DNA of 34,753 bases from Rikenellaceae bacterium (GCA_015059965.1 SUZM01000003.1:1-34753); one strand, 5' to 3'. Positions 6,860 to 15,980 are shown, counted from the stretch's first letter. Numbers and translations are program-made. The notes: a model not told the origin generated them from the letters alone.

Positions 6860-7168
6860 ATGATTTATTCCGTTTCAACTCAACTTTACCGCGAGGTGGC
6901 CGACCGTCTGATGGAGGCCATCGGTGACAAGGGTTACTTTTCGGGGGCTGTAGAGCTCAACTCGGAGGATGGGGTGGCGTGTCGTTTGGTCACCTCGTGT
7001 GTCGTGTGGCGCACCTCATCGGGGATGCCTGAGGGGGAAGGGAGTCGTGTGCGCTCGGTGGTTCCCGTCTGGTGGGAGTTTCACACGGCCTGTGCGGCGG
7101 GCGTGCTGGACAACGACTTCTCGTTTGGTGAACTCGGTCTCGAAAATTTGGTGCAGCCATGGCAGTAG
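6860..7168 (+). CDS. Unknown 102-residue protein, first gene of the terminase operon
   Basis: The product is acidic, without signal peptide or membrane segment, and contains a Trp-rich stretch around residues 49-75 (CVVWRTSSG ... PVWWEFHT). I do not recognise a family. It is likely real because its ATG follows a plus-strand -7 box, its stop overlaps the terminase start by 10 bp, and the region has the same codon use as its neighbour. By position it could take the place of a small terminase subunit, but it shows no visible helix-turn-helix, so that is only a guess. Confidence 0.7.
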   Translation: MIYSVSTQLYREVADRLMEAIGDKGYFSGAVELNSEDGVACRLVTSCVVWRTSSGMPEGEGSRVRSVVPVWWEFHTACAAGVLDNDFSFGELGLENLVQPWQ

Positions 7169-8565
7169 GATTCGAGACCTTTGTGCGTGAGGTCTACCCC
7201 TTTGTGGAGTTCACCCCCTTTCATCGCACCTACTATCGCCTCCTGGAGGCTTTTGCCTTGGGGCGAGTGCGCCGCCTGATTGTCACCATGCCCCCGCAGC
7301 ACGGCAAGAGCCTCGGCTCCACGACCCTGCTGCCGGCCTACCTGCTGGGGCTCGATCCCGATCAGCGGGTGGCCATAGCCTCCTACTCGGCCTCGCTGGC
7401 CTCGCGCTTCAACCGCCGCGTGCAACGCATCATCGACTCGGCGGAGTATGAGGCACTCTTTCCCGAAACGCGCCTGAAGCGAGGCACGAAACCTTCGGGT
7501 TACATCCGCACGGCCGACGAGGCTGAGGTGGTGGACCATCTCGGCTCCATCCTCTCGGTGGGGCGCGAGGGGTCGCTGACGGGTAACCGCGTGGACTGCT
7601 TTATCCTCGACGACCTCTATAAGGATGCCATGGAGGCCAATTCGCCCCTGATTCGTGATAACTGTTGGGAGTGGTACACCTCGGTTGTCAAAACCCGCAT
7701 GCACAACCTCTCGCGTGAGCTGATCGTCTTCACGCGCTGGCATGAGGAGGATCTGATCGGCACCCTCTCCAAACTCGAGCCCGTGGTCCCCTTCACCTCC
7801 TGGTCGCAGCTCGACGAACTCCCCCGTGAGGGGTGGCTCCACCTGAACTTCGAGGCCCTGCAGCGCTCCCGTCCCTCCGAGGTGGATCCCCGCACCGAGG
7901 GTGAGGCCCTCTGGCCCGAGCAGCAGTCGGTGGAGCTCCTCGAGGCCAAGCGCCGCCTCGACCCCGTGCGCTTCGAGTGCATGTACCAGGGGCACCCCTC
8001 AGCCGCCGAGGGACTCCTCTACGGCGACCACTTCGCCACCTACGATACCCTGCCCCGCGAGGTGGTGCGGTGGGCCAACTACACCGATACGGCCGATGCC
8101 GGTGACGACTACCTCTGCTCGGTGAGCTATGCGGTCGATCCCGATGGGGTGGTCTATCTCACGGATGTGGTCTACTCGCGCGAGGCGATGGAGCTCACCG
8201 AACAACTCGTGGCCGAGATGCTCCAACGCTCCTCTACGCGCACCGCCCTGGTGGAGAGCAACAATGGCGGTCGAGGCTTTGCTCGCGCCGTGCAGCGGCT
8301 CGTCCCACGCGTCAGGGTCGAGTGGTTTCACCAGTCCGACAACAAGGAGGCCCGCATCCTCTCCCATGCCGCCACGGTGCTCCACAACATCCGTATGCCT
8401 GCCGCCTGGCGTGACCTCTGGCCCGACTTCCACAACCACCTGGTGACCTACCGCCGCCAGTTTCGCGCCAACCGCTGGCACGATGCCGCCGATGTGCTCA
8501 CCGGAATCGTCGAGCAGGAGATCACCCGCCCAAAACACAAAACCAAGATACGATTTGCCAATTAA
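7159..8565 (+). CDS. Large-terminase-like packaging ATPase/nuclease, without other phage genes
   Basis: A 468-residue protein of the phage large terminase family, which packages DNA into procapsids. The ATPase half shows Walker A PPQHGKS (residues 45-51), Walker B FILDD (148-152) and a coupling-type segment FTRWHEEDLIG (191-201). The nuclease half keeps acidic residues where the RNase H-like fold needs them: Asp310/Asp313/Asp316 in YTDTADAGDD, Glu366 in LVESNNGG and Asp442/Asp445 in HDAADVLTG. Length and motifs suggest an intact enzyme. It overlaps the 102-residue gene upstream. No portal, capsid, tail, integrase or lysis gene is near: the next gene is tsaD on the other strand. It may be a domesticated terminase, part of a satellite, or a prophage remnant kept by chance. 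Confidence 0.9.
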   Translation: MAVGFETFVREVYPFVEFTPFHRTYYRLLEAFALGRVRRLIVTMPPQHGKSLGSTTLLPAYLLGLDPDQRVAIASYSASLASRFNRRVQRIIDSAEYEALFPETRLKRGTKPSGYIRTADEAEVVDHLGSILSVGREGSLTGNRVDCFILDDLYKDAMEANSPLIRDNCWEWYTSVVKTRMHNLSRELIVFTRWHEEDLIGTLSKLEPVVPFTSWSQLDELPREGWLHLNFEALQRSRPSEVDPRTEGEALWPEQQSVELLEAKRRLDPVRFECMYQGHPSAAEGLLYGDHFATYDTLPREVVRWANYTDTADAGDDYLCSVSYAVDPDGVVYLTDVVYSREAMELTEQLVAEMLQRSSTRTALVESNNGGRGFARAVQRLVPRVRVEWFHQSDNKEARILSHAATVLHNIRMPAAWRDLWPDFHNHLVTYRRQFRANRWHDAADVLTGIVEQEITRPKHKTKIRFAN

Positions 8566-8569
8566 AATC

Positions 8570-8590
8570 AGTAAACAGTAGTCAGTAATC
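8570..8590 (+). repeat. Short heptamer run (AGTAAAC, AGTAGTC, AGTAATC)
   Basis: Three degenerate 7-bp units just after the terminase stop, of the same period as the larger arrays in this window. Confidence 0.55.
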
Positions 8591-8608
8591 AGGGGTTTTA
8601 CTTAGAAA

Positions 8609-8634
8609 AAATGGCGAACCGAAGTTCGCCATTT
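8609..8634 (-). terminator. Second stem-loop downstream of tsaD
   Basis: An 11-bp perfect stem (AAATGGCGAAC / GTTCGCCATTT). On the minus strand the loop is UUCG closed by C-G and the stem runs into T6. It probably backs up the tsaD terminator and may also stop RNA coming from the terminase operon, though the plus strand lacks a U-run. Confidence 0.7.
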
Positions 8635-8662
8635 CATAATTCGTTAAATCTAAAAATAAAAC

Positions 8663-8694
8663 AAAAAAACGCACGGCTCAATGGAACCGTGCGT
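8663..8694 (-). terminator. Rho-independent terminator of tsaD
   Basis: Stem ACGCACGG / CCGTGCGT (8 bp, 10-nt loop) followed on the minus strand by a run of T residues (8663-8668). Confidence 0.8.
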
Positions 8695-8833
8695 CTCGAT
8701 TCGGGGGACAAATATAGCTCTTTTTTGCTATGTTTGTTCTCTTTTTTTTTGTTCTTTTTGTCAAGATAATTTTCAAAATCAACTTGACCTGAGTTGTAGA
8801 ATCTCCCTTATTTTTTTGATTCGTTGAAAAAAT

Positions 8834-9886
8834 CTACTCCTCTGCGGTGACCTTTGATGCGGCGTTCAGCTCTTCGAGGCGGGCGATTGGAGCCACGTCC
8901 AACGAGGCCAAATCGCCTTTCAGGTAGCGGTAGTAGCCCGAGAGGGCGATCATTGCAGCGTTGTCGGTCGTGAATTTGAACTCGGGCAGGAAGGTGCGCC
9001 AGCCGCGCTTTCGTCCCTCGTTTACGATTCCGTCGCGCAGGCCCGAGTTGGCCGACACGCCACCAGCGATGGCAATATCGCGAATACCGGTGAGTTTCGA
9101 GGCCTTGACGAGCTTGTCGAGCAGGATCTCGACGATGGTGCGCTGCAGTGAGGCGCAGAGGTCGGCCTTGTGGTGCTCCACGAAGTCGGGGTTGGCAGCC
9201 ACCTCATCGCGCAGGGTATAGAGGAACGAGGTCTTGAGTCCTGAGAAGGAGTAGTCCAGGTCGGCCACATGGGGCTTGGCAAAGCGGAAAGCCTTGGGGT
9301 TGCCCTCCTTGGCCAGGCGGTCGATCACCGGACCGCCGGGGTAGGGGAGTCCCATCACCTTGGCGCACTTGTCGAAGGCCTCACCTGCAGCATCGTCTAT
9401 GGTGGTGCCGATGATCTCCATCTCGAGGGGCGAATCTACACGCACGATCTGGGTGTGGCCGCCGCTGACGAGCAGACACAGGAACGGGAAGTCGGGGTGG
9501 GGGAGCTCCCGCTCGGGCAGGTCGAGGAAGTGCGAGAGGATGTGTCCCTGTAGGTGATTGACCTCCACCAGGGGGATGTTGTGGGCAATGGAGAGCCCTT
9601 TGGCGAATGAGACACCCACCATGAGCGAGCCCAGGAGTCCGGGGCCGCGTGTGAAGGCGATGGCATCGAGCTTGTCGGCTGTGATGCCGGCCTCCTTGAG
9701 GGCGGTGTCGATCACCGGCACGATGTTCTGCTGGTGGGCCCGCGAGGCGAGTTCGGGGATCACGCCCCCGTAGCGGATGTGTACGGCCTGCGAAGCAATC
9801 ACGTTCGAGAGAAGAACGTTGTTGCGAATCACGGCTGCCGAGGTGTCGTCGCACGACGATTCGATACCCAAGATGGTAATATCCAT
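8834..9886 (-). CDS. tsaD: tRNA N6-adenosine threonylcarbamoyltransferase
   Basis: A 350-residue member of the Kae1/TsaD family, which transfers the threonylcarbamoyl group to A37 of ANN-decoding tRNAs together with TsaB and TsaE. The ASKHA fold motifs are clear: GIESSCDDT (residues 7-15), metal ligands His111 and His115 in HLQGHILSH, SGGHTQ (141-146), DDAAGEAFDK (164-173), YSFSGLKTS (212-220), GGVSANSGLR (275-284) and TTDNAAMI (306-313) with Asp308. It is divergent from tamB and is followed by two stem-loop terminators on its strand. It is an essential housekeeping gene in most bacteria. Confidence 0.98.
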   Translation of the reverse strand: MDITILGIESSCDDTSAAVIRNNVLLSNVIASQAVHIRYGGVIPELASRAHQQNIVPVIDTALKEAGITADKLDAIAFTRGPGLLGSLMVGVSFAKGLSIAHNIPLVEVNHLQGHILSHFLDLPERELPHPDFPFLCLLVSGGHTQIVRVDSPLEMEIIGTTIDDAAGEAFDKCAKVMGLPYPGGPVIDRLAKEGNPKAFRFAKPHVADLDYSFSGLKTSFLYTLRDEVAANPDFVEHHKADLCASLQRTIVEILLDKLVKASKLTGIRDIAIAGGVSANSGLRDGIVNEGRKRGWRTFLPEFKFTTDNAAMIALSGYYRYLKGDLASLDVAPIARLEELNAASKVTAEE

Positions 9887-9945
9887 TGTATTCGGTCTTT
9901 GGTCTGCCCTCTTTGCGAGGTGTTGTTGCTACTCGTTTTTTCGGG

Positions 9946-9966
9946 TTTAACTATATGATAGTTAAA
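9946..9966. promoter_or_regulatory. 9-bp inverted repeat between tsaD and tamB
   Basis: TTTAACTAT - ATG - ATAGTTAAA is a perfect dyad in the divergent intergenic region. It has the size of a dimeric regulator site; the regulator is unknown. Confidence 0.4.
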
Positions 9967-10016
9967 AAACTGGGCAAAATGGGGGTTGAAGTTATGGTTT
10001 TTTGCTCGTTTTTTGC

Positions 10017-10024
10017 TATCTTTG
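10017..10024 (+). promoter_or_regulatory. Probable -7 element of tamB
   Basis: TATCTTTG fits TAnnTTTG. It lies 21 bp before the ATG at 10046 and downstream of an earlier in-frame start at 9986, which argues for the later start. No good TTTG at -33 was found. Confidence 0.55.
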
Positions 10025-10045
10025 CCAATTATAACAACCCGTTTC

Positions 10046-13000
10046 ATGCGCAAAGGTATAAAAATATTGGCAAAGATGATCTCAACGCTGCTGCTTGTTG
10101 CGATATTTTTGCCCGTGTTGCTCGCCCTGATGCTCCAGTTGGAGGGGGTGCAGAGCCACCTTGCCCGGCGGGTTACCGTGTTGGCGAGCGAGAAGCTGGG
10201 GGTGCAGGTCGGCATCGACCGCCTGAAGATCGGATTCTTCAACCGCGTGGAGCTCGAGGGCTTCTATGTCGAAGATTTTGATTGCGACACCCTGCTTTAT
10301 GCCCGGCGCTTGGAGGCCTCGATTGCCAACCTGGGACTCCTGGGGGGTGATCTCTGCTTCGAGGATGTGCTGCTGCAGGAGGCCAAGTTCCACCTCAGGG
10401 AGAGCTCGCGCGGGGTGATGAACATCAAGGAGGTGGTGGATCGCCTGAAGCGCAAGGAGCCCCGCGAGAAGAAAGAGCCCTTCGGCTTGCTCTTCCGCCA
10501 CCTGGAGTTCGAGCAGATGGAGTTCTGGCTCAAGCGGAATGCCCCGCGCCGCCACGACTACGGCATCAATTGGGCCGACATGCGCCTGATGGATATGTGG
10601 GGACGGCTGGACGACTTCTCGATCTCGGGCCCCGAGATCTCGGGTGTGCTCGACCACCTCACCGCCACCGAACAGACGGGCTTCCGCTTTGACGACTTCT
10701 CGGGCCACCTCTTCGTGGGGCCGGGGCGTATCGCGCTGGCCGGTGCCCGCATCCTCACTCCCGAATCTGAACTCAACATCACCTCCCTCGACCTCTCGGG
10801 CAACGACTGGTCGGAGTATAAGTACTTTGTCGAACGGGTCAATATGGAGGCGCAGTTCGAACACTCGTCGCTCTCGACGAACGATGTGGCCTACTTTGCC
10901 CCCTCGCTTCGCGACTGGCACCTCGAGGCCCGCGATATCGACCTCGATGTGAGCGGTACGGTCTCCTCGCTTACGGGTAAGATCTGGAATCTGGAGACGG
11001 CGGGAGGTTCGCGCCTGAGGGCCGACCTCTACATGCGCGGCCTTCCCGAGGCAAAGCGCACCCGTTTTGATCTGAAGCTCCACTCGTTGCGTACCCATGC
11101 CGAGGATGCCCGCACACTCAGCGGAGCCATCCTTCGAAAGGCCCTTCCCGATGGGGTTACCCGGATCTTGAGCCGGGCCGGCAAGGTGGAGCTCTCGGGC
11201 CGCTTCTCGGGCCTGCTGAGCGACTTCACGGCCCGCGCCATCGCTGCCACCGGGGTCGGCACCCTGGAGGCCGAGGTGGCCATGCACCATGACGGAGAGC
11301 GCAATCGCCTGCAGGGCGCCCTCTCCACCCGCGACTTCGGCCTGGGGAGCCTCCTTGAGCAGCCGCGCCTGGGCGGCATCTCCCTCCATGCCACAACCGA
11401 AGGGGTGATCGACCGCGAGAGCGGCCCTTCGCTCTACTACTACTCGACCATCTCGGAGCTCGATTTCAACCGCGTAAAGTATGACTCGCTCACCCTCTCC
11501 GGTACCGTTGCCGGCAAGCTCTACCAGGCTTCGCTCCACTCCGCAAGTGCCATTGCCGACTTCACGCTCGATGCCACGGCCGATATGCGCCGTACAGTTC
11601 CGCGCTACGACCTCTCCCTCGACCTGCGACGTGCCGACCTCAGGGCCATGCGCCTGAACCTGCGCGATTCGGTCTCGCTGCTTGCCCTGCAACTCCAGGG
11701 CGGCATCACCCTCCCCTCGATCAATGAGATGGACGGTATGGCCTGGATCTCCGATGCCTACTACCGCTACAACGACACCCGCCTGCGGTGCGACCTCTTC
11801 TCGGTTCAGGCCCTCAAGCGTGGCGAGATGCGCCACCTCGAACTCGAGTCGCCCTACCTGGATGCCCTCTTCTCCTCGCCGAGCGGCTATAAAGATGCCT
11901 TCCAGGCCCTGCTGAACTCCCTGCGCAGCTACCTGCCCGACCTCTACAACCGCGAGGTGGCAGCTGCTCCGGCAGATACGCTCCACCTCTCCGACGAAGA
12001 TCAGACCTCGCTCTGGCTGCGTGTGAAGAAGATGACCCCCATCACCGATGCACTGGCCCAGGGGTTGGAGGTGGCCGACAGTACCATCCTCGAGTTGCAG
12101 CACAACCCCTCGCTCGGGACCCTGAATCTGAAGCTCCACTCCGACTACATCGAGCGCAAAAACCTCATGGCCATGGGAATCAGCCTCTCGGCCCGCAGTC
12201 GTGGTGACTCGCTCATGGTCGAAGGGGAGGCCGGCGACCTCTTCCTCTCGTCGCTCCACTTCCGCGAGGTGGCCCTCAGGGGAGGTGCCGCCCGCAACCG
12301 TTTCGATCTCTCGGCTCGTTTTGCCGATTCGCTGAGCCGCCTGGATGCCGACTTCCGCCTCGAGGGCGGTATTGAGCGCATCGATACGGGACGTCGCTTC
12401 ACCCTGCGCTTGCTCCCCTCGAAACTCTCCATCGGCACCGATCGCTGGAGTGCCCGCTCCGAGTGGATCACCTTCCAGCAGCGGCTCATAACCATCGACA
12501 GCTTCTCGCTCTACAACCCTCACGAGCGCCTGCTGCTCTCGGGTGTCGCCTCGCGCAGCCGTGCCGACTCGCTCTACCTTAATCTCGAGAACTTTAACAT
12601 CTCGCCCCTCACCTCTTTTGCCGCCTCCATGGGCTACCGCATCGAGGGTATCTCCAACGGATCGGCCACCATGAAGTCCGTCTTGCGCGAGGGGGAGATC
12701 TCGGCCGATATCCGCATCGACTCGTTGAAGATCAACGAGCAGATTCCGGTCCACCCGATCCGCCTGCTCTCGCATTGGGACTTCGAGCAGAACCGTGCCA
12801 ATATGTTTGTCATCGACCGCCAGCGGGCCGATACGGCCATCCGCGGCTACTACCGCCCCTCGGATAACCGCTACTATGCCCGTGCCCGTATTGACTATAT
12901 CCCCATGCAACTGCTCAATCCGATTCTCAAAGGGGTGATCTCCGATACGCAGGGCAGCGCCTCGGCCGACCTCACCCTGATGGGCGAGGGGCGCAAGGCC

Positions 13001-14620
13001 GAACTCATGGGATCGCTCGATGCCCGCGATCTCTCCACGCGCGTGGACTTCACCGGGGTCGAGTACCGCCTTCCGGAGGCCCATGTTGCCGTGGCCGACA
13101 ACCGTCTGGTGGTCCGCGATGTGGAGATCTTCGACCGCGAGCAGAACAGCGGCCGCCTGAACTTCACGCTCGACCTGAACCGCCTCTCGAATATCTCCTA
13201 CCAGCTGCGTGTGGCTCCCCAAAGGATGCTTGTGCTCAACACCACGGCTAAGGATAACGACCTCTTCTACGGAAAGATCTACGCCTCGGGCACGGCTCGC
13301 ATCTCGGGCGACAAGATGGGGGTGAGCATGAACGTCAATGCCTCGACGGAGGACAATTCCACCTTCTTCATGCCTCTATCGGGCAGCTCGAACGTCGGTA
13401 AGGCCGACTTTGTAACCTTCCGCTCGGCGGCCGAGCTCGATACGACCGACTACCTGGTGCGCAAGCGTATGCTCTTCGAGCGGAAGAACCGCCGCAAGAG
13501 TGCCTCGGGGGGGAATATGGATATCAACTTGGAGCTCAACGTCCACCCGAACCTCGACTTCCAGCTGGTGATCGACCCCGCTGCGGGCGATGTGATGCGG
13601 GGTCGCGGCGAGGGCCTGCTCAACATCCACGTCAATCCGCGCGACAACGTCTTTGAGATGATGGGCGACTATACGATCACGGAGGGTAGCTACCTCTTTA
13701 CCCTGCAGAACGTCATCAACAAGAAGTTCATCCTGGAGTCGGGCTCCACCATCCAGTGGACTGGTGAGCCGATGGATGCCATGCTCAACATCAACGCCAT
13801 CTACAATACGCGCGCCTCGCTTCAGCCTCTGCTCGGAGCCTCCACCTCGGCTGATCGCAACGCCTACACGCGCCAGGTACCTGTGGAGTGTGTCATTCAC
13901 CTCGGTGACCGCCTCACCAACCCCTCCAAGACCTTCAATATCCGAGTTCCCCATGCCGACTCCGAGACGCAGGCTGCGGTGAACAATATCCTCAATACGG
14001 AGACCACCGTTGCCCGTCAGTTCATCTATCTGGTGGCCTTCAACAGCTTCTACCCCGAGAACTCCACGGCCTCGAGCGACAACATCGGAGCCGTAGCCTC
14101 GGCCGCCACGGGCTTCGAACTCCTCTCCAACCAGCTCACGCGTCTCCTCTCGGGCGATGCCTACAACATCACCTTCAACTACCGCCCCGAGACCGAGCTC
14201 ACGGGCGATGAGGTGGACTTCGGCCTCTCGACCAACCTGGTGAACGGCCGCCTCTTCATCGAGCTCGAAGGAAACTATGTGCTCGACAACAAGCAGGCGA
14301 TCAACCAGAAGGTCTCGAACTTCATGGGCGAGGCCTACATCACCTGGCTCATCGACCGCAGCGGCAACCTTAAGTTGCGCGGCTTTACGCAGACCATCGA
14401 CCGCTTCGACGAGACGCAGGGTCTGCAGGAGACGGGTATCGGTATCTATTATAAGGAGGATTTCGACAACTGGAAGGATCTCAAGAGGCGCATCCGGGAT
14501 CGCTATAAGCGAAAGGAAGAGCGGAAGAAGGAGCGCCGCGAAGAGCGCCGCGTGAGCCGTGAGCAACTCCCGAAACCCGATCCCGAGACCGAAGAGCCCG
14601 AGACGACGGATCCGCAGTAG
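10046..14620 (+). CDS. tamB: TamB-like translocation/assembly protein
   Basis: A 1524-residue member of the TamB (DUF490) / AsmA-like bridge proteins. These are anchored in the inner membrane and span the periplasm as a long beta-groove that carries lipids to, or helps proteins into, the outer membrane. One N-terminal hydrophobic segment follows the ATG (MRKGIKILAK, TM about residues 10-33). The next 1100 residues are beta-strand rich with repeated LDLS/LDLxxL-like patterns, and the C-terminal TamB domain is seen at about 1100-1470 (MMGDYTITEGSYLF, then GSTIQWTGEPMDAMLNI, then the conserved DVLxYLL-equivalent region). It ends in a charged Arg/Lys/Glu-rich tail rich in Pro and Thr. I start at 10046 because the -7 box overlaps the longer frame. 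exbB/exbD/tonB-like genes follow. Confidence 0.9.
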   Translation: MRKGIKILAKMISTLLLVAIFLPVLLALMLQLEGVQSHLARRVTVLASEKLGVQVGIDRLKIGFFNRVELEGFYVEDFDCDTLLYARRLEASIANLGLLGGDLCFEDVLLQEAKFHLRESSRGVMNIKEVVDRLKRKEPREKKEPFGLLFRHLEFEQMEFWLKRNAPRRHDYGINWADMRLMDMWGRLDDFSISGPEISGVLDHLTATEQTGFRFDDFSGHLFVGPGRIALAGARILTPESELNITSLDLSGNDWSEYKYFVERVNMEAQFEHSSLSTNDVAYFAPSLRDWHLEARDIDLDVSGTVSSLTGKIWNLETAGGSRLRADLYMRGLPEAKRTRFDLKLHSLRTHAEDARTLSGAILRKALPDGVTRILSRAGKVELSGRFSGLLSDFTARAIAATGVGTLEAEVAMHHDGERNRLQGALSTRDFGLGSLLEQPRLGGISLHATTEGVIDRESGPSLYYYSTISELDFNRVKYDSLTLSGTVAGKLYQASLHSASAIADFTLDATADMRRTVPRYDLSLDLRRADLRAMRLNLRDSVSLLALQLQGGITLPSINEMDGMAWISDAYYRYNDTRLRCDLFSVQALKRGEMRHLELESPYLDALFSSPSGYKDAFQALLNSLRSYLPDLYNREVAAAPADTLHLSDEDQTSLWLRVKKMTPITDALAQGLEVADSTILELQHNPSLGTLNLKLHSDYIERKNLMAMGISLSARSRGDSLMVEGEAGDLFLSSLHFREVALRGGAARNRFDLSARFADSLSRLDADFRLEGGIERIDTGRRFTLRLLPSKLSIGTDRWSARSEWITFQQRLITIDSFSLYNPHERLLLSGVASRSRADSLYLNLENFNISPLTSFAASMGYRIEGISNGSATMKSVLREGEISADIRIDSLKINEQIPVHPIRLLSHWDFEQNRANMFVIDRQRADTAIRGYYRPSDNRYYARARIDYIPMQLLNPILKGVISDTQGSASADLTLMGEGRKAELMGSLDARDLSTRVDFTGVEYRLPEAHVAVADNRLVVRDVEIFDREQNSGRLNFTLDLNRLSNISYQLRVAPQRMLVLNTTAKDNDLFYGKIYASGTARISGDKMGVSMNVNASTEDNSTFFMPLSGSSNVGKADFVTFRSAAELDTTDYLVRKRMLFERKNRRKSASGGNMDINLELNVHPNLDFQLVIDPAAGDVMRGRGEGLLNIHVNPRDNVFEMMGDYTITEGSYLFTLQNVINKKFILESGSTIQWTGEPMDAMLNINAIYNTRASLQPLLGASTSADRNAYTRQVPVECVIHLGDRLTNPSKTFNIRVPHADSETQAAVNNILNTETTVARQFIYLVAFNSFYPENSTASSDNIGAVASAATGFELLSNQLTRLLSGDAYNITFNYRPETELTGDEVDFGLSTNLVNGRLFIELEGNYVLDNKQAINQKVSNFMGEAYITWLIDRSGNLKLRGFTQTIDRFDETQGLQETGIGIYYKEDFDNWKDLKRRIRDRYKRKEERKKERREERRVSREQLPKPDPETEEPETTDPQ

Positions 14621-14686
14621 GGGAGGTAAAAAACGGAATACAGTACAGCAGCAACGAGATATAGTGCCCCAAGCGGCATAATGATA

Positions 14687-14750
14687 GAGCGGTAAAACGC
14701 TCAAAATAGGGATAAGCTAAAATATAGAAAACTAATAACTAAAAACTGAA
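14687..14750 (+). other. Gap before exbB: small hairpin and heptamer run
   Basis: The 137-bp gap between tamB and exbB holds a 5-bp stem (GAGCG 14687-14691 / CGCTC 14698-14702) and three heptamers (AACTAAT, AACTAAA, AACTGAA, 14730-14750) ending 7 bp before the exbB ATG. No promoter consensus was seen, so read-through from tamB is possible. Confidence 0.5.
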
Positions 14751-14757
14751 TAAAGCG

Positions 14758-15426
14758 ATGTTTACACTTTTGCAGGCTGCCGACCTGGCAGCAGAGACGA
14801 CCCGCATGGGTCTGGGTGAGCTCTTCTTGAAGGGCGGATGGTTGATGTGGGTACTGCTCCTTTTGGGCGGTGTGGCGGTCTTCATCTTCGTGGAGCGATT
14901 CATGGCTATCCGCAAGGCCTCGACCTTCGATATGAACTTCATGCACCGCATCCGCGACTACATCTCCGATGGGAAGATGAATGTGGCCGTTGAGCTCTGC
15001 AAGAAGACCAACAGCCCCATTGCCCGCATGGTCGAGAAGGGTATCGAGCGCATCGGGCGACCGATGGCCGATGTGCAGACCGCCATTGAGAATGTGGCCA
15101 ACCTCGAGGTCTCGAAGCTCGAAAACGGCCTTCCGTTCTTAGCCACCATCGCCGGAGGAGCCCCGATGATCGGTTTCCTGGGCACGGTGCTCGGTATGGT
15201 GCAGACCTTTATGGATATGGCGGCTGCGGGCGGTACGGTCGATATGACCCTCCTCTCGAGCGGTATGTATGTGGCCATGGTGACCACCGTGGGCGGTCTT
15301 TGCGTGGGTATTCCCGCCTACTTCGGCTACAACTACCTGGTGGCTCGCATCGAAAAGCTGATTTTCCGCATGGAGGCCAACTCGATCGCCTTTATGGATA
15401 TCTTGAATCAACCCGTACAAAAGTAA
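14758..15426 (+). CDS. MotA/TolQ/ExbB family proton channel
   Basis: A 222-residue inner-membrane protein with the three-helix plan of ExbB/TolQ: hydrophobic segments at about 26-46, 122-150 and 168-192, with the large cytoplasmic loop between the first two. The conserved GxxPMIGFLGTVLGM region (about 134-147) is present. With the ExbD/TolR-like protein 6 bp downstream it would form the proton channel that powers a TonB- or TolA-like partner. The tonB-like gene two places on supports an energising complex. ExbB and TolQ cannot be told apart here, so no symbol is given. Confidence 0.95.
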   Translation: MFTLLQAADLAAETTRMGLGELFLKGGWLMWVLLLLGGVAVFIFVERFMAIRKASTFDMNFMHRIRDYISDGKMNVAVELCKKTNSPIARMVEKGIERIGRPMADVQTAIENVANLEVSKLENGLPFLATIAGGAPMIGFLGTVLGMVQTFMDMAAAGGTVDMTLLSSGMYVAMVTTVGGLCVGIPAYFGYNYLVARIEKLIFRMEANSIAFMDILNQPVQK

Positions 15427-15432
15427 CCGACT

Positions 15433-15834
15433 ATGGCAATCAAACGCGGATCCAAGGTTGATCAGAGCTTCTCGTCGGCCTCGATGACCGACCTGATGTT
15501 CCTCCTGCTGGTCTTCCTGCTCATGGCCACCACGCTGATCAACCCCAATGCGATCAAGGTGGTGCTCCCCAAGAGCTCGAACCAGCTCAAGGAGAAGGCC
15601 ATTACGACCGTCACCATCCAGAAGACGGCCTCCGGAGTGAACTACTACGTTGAGACCCAGCCCGTGGCCAACCTCGAGGAGCTGGAGCGCACCCTGCGTG
15701 CCCGCCTTGAGGGACAGCATGAACCCACCGTCTCCATCCACTGCGACAAATCGGTTATTGTTGATGAGTTTGTCAAGGTCTCGGAGATTGGTCGAGCGAA
15801 TGGGTATCGTATGTTATTGGCTACCCAACCATAA
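15433..15834 (+). CDS. ExbD/TolR family biopolymer transport protein
   Basis: A 133-residue bitopic protein. A short cytoplasmic N-terminus leads to one transmembrane helix (about 19-38) that begins with the conserved Asp20 (SMTDLMFLLLVF), equivalent to the proton-carrying Asp25 of E. coli ExbD. The rest is a periplasmic domain with the repeated VTIQ / VSIHCDKS strand pattern. It starts 6 bp after the exbB/tolQ gene, so the two are translated from one message. Confidence 0.95.
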   Translation: MAIKRGSKVDQSFSSASMTDLMFLLLVFLLMATTLINPNAIKVVLPKSSNQLKEKAITTVTIQKTASGVNYYVETQPVANLEELERTLRARLEGQHEPTVSIHCDKSVIVDEFVKVSEIGRANGYRMLLATQP

Positions 15835-15881
15835 TTTTTTGATTTTATAGGGCATCTTTCACCTCTCCTTGTCTGCCGAAA

Positions 15882-15908
15882 ATGGGCAGTACCTCAAGTA
15901 CAGCCCAT
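15882..15908 (+). repeat. Imperfect hairpin after the ExbD/TolR gene
   Basis: ATGGGC-A-GTAC / GTAC-A-GCCCAT with a 5-nt loop and one A-A mismatch. It has no U-run, so terminator function is doubtful. Confidence 0.5.
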
Positions 15909-15980
15909 CTTCGTCAGTCTGCGTTCGAGTCGAAATCTGCTCCTCTAAAATACAAAAAATAACCTTTTGGGTTGCTGTGA

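Noticed and set aside
6046..8565. Complete prophage
   Set aside because: Only repressor, one unknown protein and terminase are present; flanking genes are housekeeping or metabolic and no att-like direct repeats were seen.
10082..13222. 1046-residue open frame on the minus strand opposite tamB
   Set aside because: It is the antisense shadow of a GC-rich gene; the plus strand encodes a convincing TamB protein and the antisense product shows no domain.
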